From: Armatimonadetes bacterium UBA1398
GTDB taxonomy: Bacteria; Armatimonadota; Zipacnadia; UBA1398
Direction of reading: 5' to 3'
Length of the DNA stretch: 18,980 bases
Assembly: GCA_002305165.1 (NCBI GenBank)
Contig: DBQI01000044.1
Location: forward strand, 32,617-51,596
This document shows positions 14,109-18,980 of the stretch, piece by piece. The first letter of the stretch is position 1. The number at the start of each line of letters is the position of its first letter. The position numbers and the translations under genes are program-made. The notes beneath the pieces were generated by a model, which was not told the origin of the DNA, did not search any database, and saw only the letters and a list, made by a program, of their open reading frames with translations.

Positions 14109-17100
14109 TCAGGCGGCCCCCGGCGCCGCCAACTCGACCAAGGACGCCGCTGACGGTCCCAGGGTGATCGTGGTATCAGACCCGGCGTCGGTGGTAACGC
14201 CACTCGGTGGGACGGGCGCATCGCCGAGGGTCAGGGCTTCTCCAGGAGCCACCGCTGACAGGCTAAGGTCAACCGGCGCGGATGAGAGGTTGAGGGCCAG
14301 CAGGTAGCGGCGGCCTTGCTCAGTGGTGAGGAGCACGCCCTGGATCGAGGCAGGCGTGCCCTGCGCGGGCCTGGCGTCGACCGCCTGTGCGAGCACAGGG
14401 GCGACCCGTTGGGAGACCTCGTCACCGAGGCGCTGGCACTCGGCCCACAGCGCGGCGCTCCTGGGGCGGTAGACGAAGTAGAGCACCCCGCGGCCCCCGT
14501 GGATGAGGGTGAGGTAGGTCATCTCCCGGACCTCTTCGGGCGTCGGCTCCCGGGACCACCACTCGATGGCGCCGAAGGCCTGGATCCACATGAACAGAGG
14601 TTTGCGCCCGCCCACGATGGGGTTGAGCCGGCGCATCCAGCTCGCGATGGAGAGGGTGTCCTCGTGGGGGATGGGATAGTGGTCCAGGGAGTACACGTCA
14701 CAGGCCGGCTGGGCCTCCCTGGCGTAGCGCGAGGTCTCCTCCCAGAAGGTGGCCTCGTTGATCCACACGGGATGGTACGGATCGAGCGCGCGTACCCGGT
14801 TGGCGACCGAGAGAAGCTTCTCGGGCGTGGCGCGCGGCCCTGGCTCATCGACGGTATGCCAAGCGAGGAGCGCAGGGTGGTCCCGGAACTCGTTGACAAG
14901 GGTCTCGATGGCCTCCATGTCGAGGTTCGCGCTGTTGTCGTTCAGCTTCATCGGGAGGTGGAAGATGACCCGCAGCCCACGTGACCAGGCGTCGTCCATG
15001 AACCGGCGCCATCCGTCGATGGCCTCTGGCGGCGCCTGTCCCGTCGCGTAGATGATCCCCGTTGGCTCATGCCAGCGCTTCAGCATGACCGTGTTGAACT
15101 GACCGCCCGCCACCGCGGGCAGGTTCTCGACAGCGATCCACCCGGGCGCCATGACGATGAAGGGCTTGCCATCGACGACTAGGCAACGGTGGAGGTAGTC
15201 GATCTTCACCTCATTCCGCCGCGGAGCCCGGACGACGAGCTTGGCGCGTCCGAGGGCGCGCTCACCAGCGGTGACTCGGTGCCAAGTGGCCGATGCCGCG
15301 CCTGCCGGGAAGGGGATCGAGGCGATGCCGAGACCGTTCATAAGGCGGAGCGGCACCTTCGGCCCGCTCGGTTCGCTCGATACCTCGACCTCATCAAGGC
15401 TTGGGTCGTGGGAACGGACGATGAGGCGCGCGGCCTCCTCATTGGTGTAGTAGGAGCGTTCGAAGAAGACCTCGACGGCTGGCGGCGCCACGAGGTTGCG
15501 GGTCTGGGTCACGGCGACCGTCTGACCCGAGGCGGTGGCGAAGCTGAGGAGCAGGTCCAGCGTCTCGAACGCGGCGCGGTCGGGGAGCTCGATACGGAAG
15601 CGCCCGTCGCTCAGCGGGACCTCAGGCAAAGCGTCTTGGTCGGAGCCAAGCACCGCGGCTGTCACAGTGAGGTCGGTCCGGCGCAGCCTGGCGGGCAGGT
15701 CCACGCGGCCCTCGATAGCGAGTCCGCGCGCATCCCGCATGGGCCGAATCTCGACGGGAGGCAGGGCGTGGTTCGCCAAGACGCGGGGATCGATGCCGAC
15801 GAGCCGGACGAAGACCTCGGGCCGGTGAAGGGTGTCGCCAGCCTGGGAATGGCACGACCACTCGCCTGATGCCGCCCGGTAGCGAGCCAGGTTGATCCGC
15901 ATAGCCTCGGGTGGCGCCGCAGGCACGCCGAGTTCGGCGAAGGGGATTCGCAGCTCTGCGGTCCACCCGGACTCGTTGCGGGAGACCGCACCGGAGACCT
16001 CGGAGGGGAAGCTGATCGCGCGGTTGAGGGCAGCATAGTGGCGACCCTCGGCGTCGAGGGCGTAGTGTCGGTAGCCCCAGCCGCCCGACTCCGCGGAGAT
16101 GAAGACCTCGACGTGATCGGAGGCGAACAGCGTCGGCGCGCGGGTGGGTTCGAGGCCCTCCTGGCAGAAGAAGCCGACGTAGAGCGCCTCCTCGTCGAAG
16201 AGCACCCTCGCGCGGGTGAGGGCCTCGGCGGGCTCACCGTCGGACGTTCGCACGAACCCCTCAGCGGCCGGCGCTTCTTGCCAGGCGCGCTCGGAGAGGT
16301 CGCCGTCTATGTCCATCCGTCCCAGGGCGCGTCGGGCCGGGATGTCGGCGGCCGAGGGGCCGGAGGGCTCCAATCCGTCCCCAGGCCGCGGGCCGTAGGG
16401 CGACGGTTCGGCGCCCGATTCCAGTTGCAGGCCATCGATCCACAGGGTGCCCGGACCGTCGGCGATGATGGCCACCCGGTTGCGGACCCCGGACCCCGGC
16501 TTGAACTGCGGAGTGACGAGGGTGTAGCGCTCCCACTCGTCGCTCACAGTGATGGTCCGGATGGCAGAGTTATGGTCGACGCTCACGTCCTCGCGGGTGG
16601 CGTCGGGCTGGAATCCCCCGTAGACGATGAGGCGCACGGGGAAGCCCGGTCGGCTGGCCTTGAGGTAGACCGAGAAGACGCAGGGCTTGGAGGTATCAGA
16701 GACGGTCATGTACGGGTAGTCGAGAGCGCTGCGGTTGCTCGGGCGCGTGTTGGTGAGCCGAACGGACCTTGAGTGGAAGCGGGCCTCGTCCTCGACTAGG
16801 GCGTACTCGACGCCGAAGTTGGGCTCCTGGAAGTCGCTCCAAGCCTCGCCCGGCCGCCACCAGTCGGGGATACCGGGCGCCGTGGCGTACTCGAGGGAGG
16901 AGTTATGGAGCAGGTTGGCGGGGTTGTCCTCGGGCGCCTCGGTCCAGAAACTGAGCGGCTCGGGCGCCGGTGGAGCCGGGAGCGCCGCGGGCGGCTCGGC
17001 GGAGATCGCGTTCGAGGGGATCCGCGCCACGAGGAGGAGGCTCAGGCCCAGGCACGCGCCGAGGAGGATGCGGGCGAGGCACGAGGGGCTATCCCCCGCG

Positions 17101-17135
17101 TGCTTATGCAGGCTTTGGGCTGGTTCTATGTGCAC
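14109..17135 (-). CDS. Exported CBM9-like / TIM-barrel glycosidase-like protein
   Basis: A 1008-residue exported multidomain protein. GTG 17135 is chosen because it leads into a hydrophobic signal segment (about 19-38). The open frame continues upstream into the LVIVD gene, which is unlikely to be coding. No ribosome binding site precedes it. Residues about 70-243 are a galactose-binding-like beta-sandwich (NLLHNSSLEYA, GTLWIDGLQLESG). Residues about 262-449 are CBM9/DOMON-like (MDIDGDLSERAWQEAP, LFDEEALYVGFFC, DHVEVFIS, WTAELRIPFAELG). Beta-rich linkers follow, then a TIM barrel at about 645-920. Glu764 in HTVDEPG fits the acid/base position. The beta-7 strand reads KPLFMWIQAFG, so Gln852 stands where clan GH-A has its nucleophile Glu. 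A beta-domain closes the protein. It may bind rather than cleave glycans, or use another residue such as Glu858. No named GH family can be assigned. Confidence 0.85.
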   Translation of the reverse strand: MHIEPAQSLHKHAGDSPSCLARILLGACLGLSLLLVARIPSNAISAEPPAALPAPPAPEPLSFWTEAPEDNPANLLHNSSLEYATAPGIPDWWRPGEAWSDFQEPNFGVEYALVEDEARFHSRSVRLTNTRPSNRSALDYPYMTVSDTSKPCVFSVYLKASRPGFPVRLIVYGGFQPDATREDVSVDHNSAIRTITVSDEWERYTLVTPQFKPGSGVRNRVAIIADGPGTLWIDGLQLESGAEPSPYGPRPGDGLEPSGPSAADIPARRALGRMDIDGDLSERAWQEAPAAEGFVRTSDGEPAEALTRARVLFDEEALYVGFFCQEGLEPTRAPTLFASDHVEVFISAESGGWGYRHYALDAEGRHYAALNRAISFPSEVSGAVSRNESGWTAELRIPFAELGVPAAPPEAMRINLARYRAASGEWSCHSQAGDTLHRPEVFVRLVGIDPRVLANHALPPVEIRPMRDARGLAIEGRVDLPARLRRTDLTVTAAVLGSDQDALPEVPLSDGRFRIELPDRAAFETLDLLLSFATASGQTVAVTQTRNLVAPPAVEVFFERSYYTNEEAARLIVRSHDPSLDEVEVSSEPSGPKVPLRLMNGLGIASIPFPAGAASATWHRVTAGERALGRAKLVVRAPRRNEVKIDYLHRCLVVDGKPFIVMAPGWIAVENLPAVAGGQFNTVMLKRWHEPTGIIYATGQAPPEAIDGWRRFMDDAWSRGLRVIFHLPMKLNDNSANLDMEAIETLVNEFRDHPALLAWHTVDEPGPRATPEKLLSVANRVRALDPYHPVWINEATFWEETSRYAREAQPACDVYSLDHYPIPHEDTLSIASWMRRLNPIVGGRKPLFMWIQAFGAIEWWSREPTPEEVREMTYLTLIHGGRGVLYFVYRPRSAALWAECQRLGDEVSQRVAPVLAQAVDARPAQGTPASIQGVLLTTEQGRRYLLALNLSSAPVDLSLSAVAPGEALTLGDAPVPPSGVTTDAGSDTTITLGPSAASLVELAAPGAA

Positions 17136-17143
17136 AGTTGGAC

Positions 17144-17149
17144 AGTATA
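17144..17149 (-). promoter_or_regulatory. Possible -10 box for the CBM9-like gene
   Basis: TATACT on the minus strand lies 8 bases before GTG 17135, so transcription would begin at or next to the start codon. That would make the mRNA leaderless, which fits the missing ribosome binding site. The -35 match (TTCCGG, 17 bases upstream) is poor. Confidence 0.3.
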
Positions 17150-17178
17150 CGACGCGACCCCTGGCCCCGGAAGGCTGC

Positions 17179-18980
17179 CTAGAGTTGCATGAGGAGTAGC
17201 GCTTGGCCGTCTGACAGCAGCACGACGCCCGTGTCGATGGCGGCATCCGACGCGTAGCCCGGCGTGTCAAGAAAGACGTAGGGGCGTGGCGAGGCGGGCT
17301 GGTCAAGGGCGACCAGGCGAAGGCCCTCGTCGCCGCAGGCCACGTAGGCGGCGCCCGAGTCCATGTGCGCTCCACCAGCCTGCCCGGGCAGCGAAGTAGC
17401 GCCGAGGAGGGCTGGCTTGGCGTCATCGGTCACGTCGACTACGAGCAGGCCGGCACCACCGCAGGGGAGCAGCAAGTAGTTGCCGATCCGCCGGATGTCG
17501 GCCGGGGCGGCCGGGAGATCGAGTCGGTGGGCCTCGGTCAGGGCGCCGTCGTCGTTCACGGTCACGGAGATCAGGCGCTGCTGGGCAGTGTCGACGACGA
17601 GCAGGTGGGTTCGGCCTGCCTCGATCAGGTCGGCGGACGCGCCCGCAAGGTCGAGGGACTGGACGAGCTGGGGTGCCGCGGCATTGGTGAGATCGTAGGT
17701 GGCCACACCGGTGGCTCCGAGAGCGAGGTAAGCGGTGCTAGCCATGAAGGCGACATCGCGGAGTCCGGGGAGCGGTGTGACACTCGCGGCGGCCGGAGCA
17801 TCGGAGGGGAGCGGCACTACGAGGAGCGACTCGTCGCCCTCACCCTCGGCGCCCGGGTCGGCGATGGCACACAGGCCATCGGCGAGGTCGAGACGTGGCG
17901 CCGGCCCCGCCGTCCGAACCAGACCGCGGAACTGCGGGGATCGGCGGTCGGTAGCATCGACGATGGCGACGCCTTGATCTGTGCTCACCGCAGCGAGCCG
18001 GTTCCGGCTCGCAAGATGCGCGAGGCCGGTCAGTCCGCCGAAGCCCCCGCTCTGCAGAGGCGCCGTGGGGTCGGTCATGTCGAGAGAGTACATACCCTCA
18101 CGATCAGCCGCGACGAGGAGCTCCGAACCTGCGGAAGCTACGGCGCGAGCGGTTCCGCGGTGGACGGACACGATCTGCGGGGCGTCCGGGGTCGCTACGG
18201 AAACCACACGCACGGCATCGCCATCGGGCCCGCGCTCGACGACGTACAGGTAGTCGCCCGAAGCTGTCACCCGGGTGGCGAGGGGCAGGTCTAGGCGGCT
18301 CAGCTCCTGCACCAGGGTCGGCACGGCGGCGTTCACGGAGATGAGGCCGACGCCCTCGACAACGGCGTGAACAACCGCTGCATCGACAGCAAGATCGAGG
18401 ATACGAGCGCCGTCGGCAAGGACGTACTCGGCGAGGGAGCGCGGGCGGTTTGTCGATGTATCGACGATGACGAGGCGTCCGTCGTCGGTGCCCAGGTAGG
18501 CGCGACCGGAACCCAGAGCGATACAACGGGCGCCCCGACGCTCGAACTGGCCGACGGTCTTCAGGGACCGGATGTCGTTCGTGTCCACGATTCGGAAGCC
18601 AAAGTCGGGGTCGACCACGTGGACGCGCCGGTCACGGACGTCGAGATCCACCGCGCCCAGATTGTTGCTGCGGATGGAGTTGGCGAGCCCGGGAGCATCG
18701 GGATCGGCGACGGAGTAGATGAGGAAGCCATGGTCTCCGTCCGCCACGTAGACGAAGGGGGAGTCATAGATCGCTCTCGGTTCGGCGCCGATGATCGCGT
18801 CAACGTGCGGCCCTTGGATCCAGCCCTCGTCCTCGGTACGGTCGAAGGCTGAGAAGCCGTGTCGGCACACGGCATAGACGCGCTCCGGACTAGCGGCCGT
18901 GACCTCGAGCACGCCGCTCCAGAGGAGAGACGAGACCTGAGTGGGCAGGCCCGGCAAGTAGGCGCCACCGCCCCCGCCCC
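17179..18980 (-). CDS. LVIVD-repeat beta-propeller protein (5' end outside window)
   Basis: The frame is open to the right edge, so the N-terminus is missing; about 600 residues are visible. The protein is built of about 13 repeats of roughly 40-45 residues. Each has the pattern (A/V)Y(V/L)A-x-GDxGLxIVDVxDPxxP, for example VYVADGDHGFLIYSVADPDAP, LVIVDTSTNRP, VAIVDATDRRSP and LLVVDVTDDAKPALLG. This is the LVIVD family, thought to form beta-propellers outside the cytoplasm and often found on secreted or surface proteins. The visible N-terminal end reads GGGGGAYLPGLPTQ. A glycine run of this kind is common just after the lipid-bearing Cys of lipoproteins, so an upstream lipobox is plausible but unseen. 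The gene ends 43 bases before the CBM9-like start, so the two are probably cotranscribed. A binding or scaffold role is likely; no catalytic motif is visible. Confidence 0.85.
   Translation of the reverse strand, partial: GGGGGAYLPGLPTQVSSLLWSGVLEVTAASPERVYAVCRHGFSAFDRTEDEGWIQGPHVDAIIGAEPRAIYDSPFVYVADGDHGFLIYSVADPDAPGLANSIRSNNLGAVDLDVRDRRVHVVDPDFGFRIVDTNDIRSLKTVGQFERRGARCIALGSGRAYLGTDDGRLVIVDTSTNRPRSLAEYVLADGARILDLAVDAAVVHAVVEGVGLISVNAAVPTLVQELSRLDLPLATRVTASGDYLYVVERGPDGDAVRVVSVATPDAPQIVSVHRGTARAVASAGSELLVAADREGMYSLDMTDPTAPLQSGGFGGLTGLAHLASRNRLAAVSTDQGVAIVDATDRRSPQFRGLVRTAGPAPRLDLADGLCAIADPGAEGEGDESLLVVPLPSDAPAAASVTPLPGLRDVAFMASTAYLALGATGVATYDLTNAAAPQLVQSLDLAGASADLIEAGRTHLLVVDTAQQRLISVTVNDDGALTEAHRLDLPAAPADIRRIGNYLLLPCGGAGLLVVDVTDDAKPALLGATSLPGQAGGAHMDSGAAYVACGDEGLRLVALDQPASPRPYVFLDTPGYASDAAIDTGVVLLSDGQALLLMQL

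Noticed and set aside
17084..17099. Similar GC-rich string near 2646, 6212 and 17090 (TATCCCCCGCG-like)
   Set aside because: The matches are short, lie in different coding contexts and do not extend, so chance in GC-rich DNA is the simplest explanation.
17136..17426. Upstream extension of the CBM9-like frame
   Set aside because: It lies in another frame inside the end of the LVIVD gene, has no ribosome binding site, and would bury the signal peptide.

Overview
The window is uniformly GC-rich bacterial DNA. It is densely coded, with short gaps, start codons that are often GTG, and clear AGGAGG-type ribosome binding sites. It holds 12 protein genes that I support and one tRNA-Lys(UUU). Two genes run off the window: a CFI-box protein on the left and an LVIVD-repeat protein on the right. 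The gene mix looks like an environmental bacterium rich in polysaccharide-degrading genes: several large exported TIM-barrel proteins of glycosidase type, an SMP-30-type lactonase, and a cytoplasmic hybrid histidine kinase. Armatimonadota, Planctomycetota or a related uncultured lineage would fit. That is an impression from gene content, because no strong phylogenetic marker is present.

Layout. (1) 1-2309, plus strand: a CFI-box C-terminal-domain protein, then an exported SMP-30/gluconolactonase-like enzyme with an extra N-terminal beta-sandwich. (2) 2287-9157, minus strand, transcribed right to left: a GHL10 family protein, adenine phosphoribosyltransferase (apt), a DUF5010/GH99-like protein, a 57-residue lipoprotein and a GH42-like protein. 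The gaps are 26, 66, 112 and 7 bases, so this could be one operon. Its last gene overlaps the convergent SMP-30 gene by 23 bases. (3) 9158-9921: a short divergent control region, tRNA-Lys, and a proline-rich membrane-anchored protein whose gene contains a perfect 32-bp palindrome. (4) 9945-11566: a five-helix membrane protein on minus and a divergent aldo/keto reductase on plus. The reductase has a TATAAT box followed by an inverted repeat. (5) 11609-18980, minus strand: the LVIVD beta-propeller protein, a 1008-residue CBM9-like/TIM-barrel protein, and a soluble PAS-PAS-PAS-HK-receiver kinase.

How they may work together (inference): the secreted barrels, lactonase and carbohydrate-binding domains suggest a locus acting on complex extracellular glycans. 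The kinase, which has no membrane segment, could report an internal signal to neighbouring genes. No transporter, SusC/SusD pair or dedicated DNA-binding regulator is present, so the substrate is unknown. Two of the four barrels lack the usual catalytic nucleophile glutamate in my reading, and the DUF5010 barrel keeps a GH99-like E-x-x-E pair.

No gene-free stretch exceeds 300 bases. The larger gaps are 10479-10612 (divergent promoter region), 13985-14108 (ribosome binding site only), 4502-4613 (ribosome binding site only) and 9158-9258 (divergent promoter region). I found no CRISPR array, transposase, integrase or phage gene.
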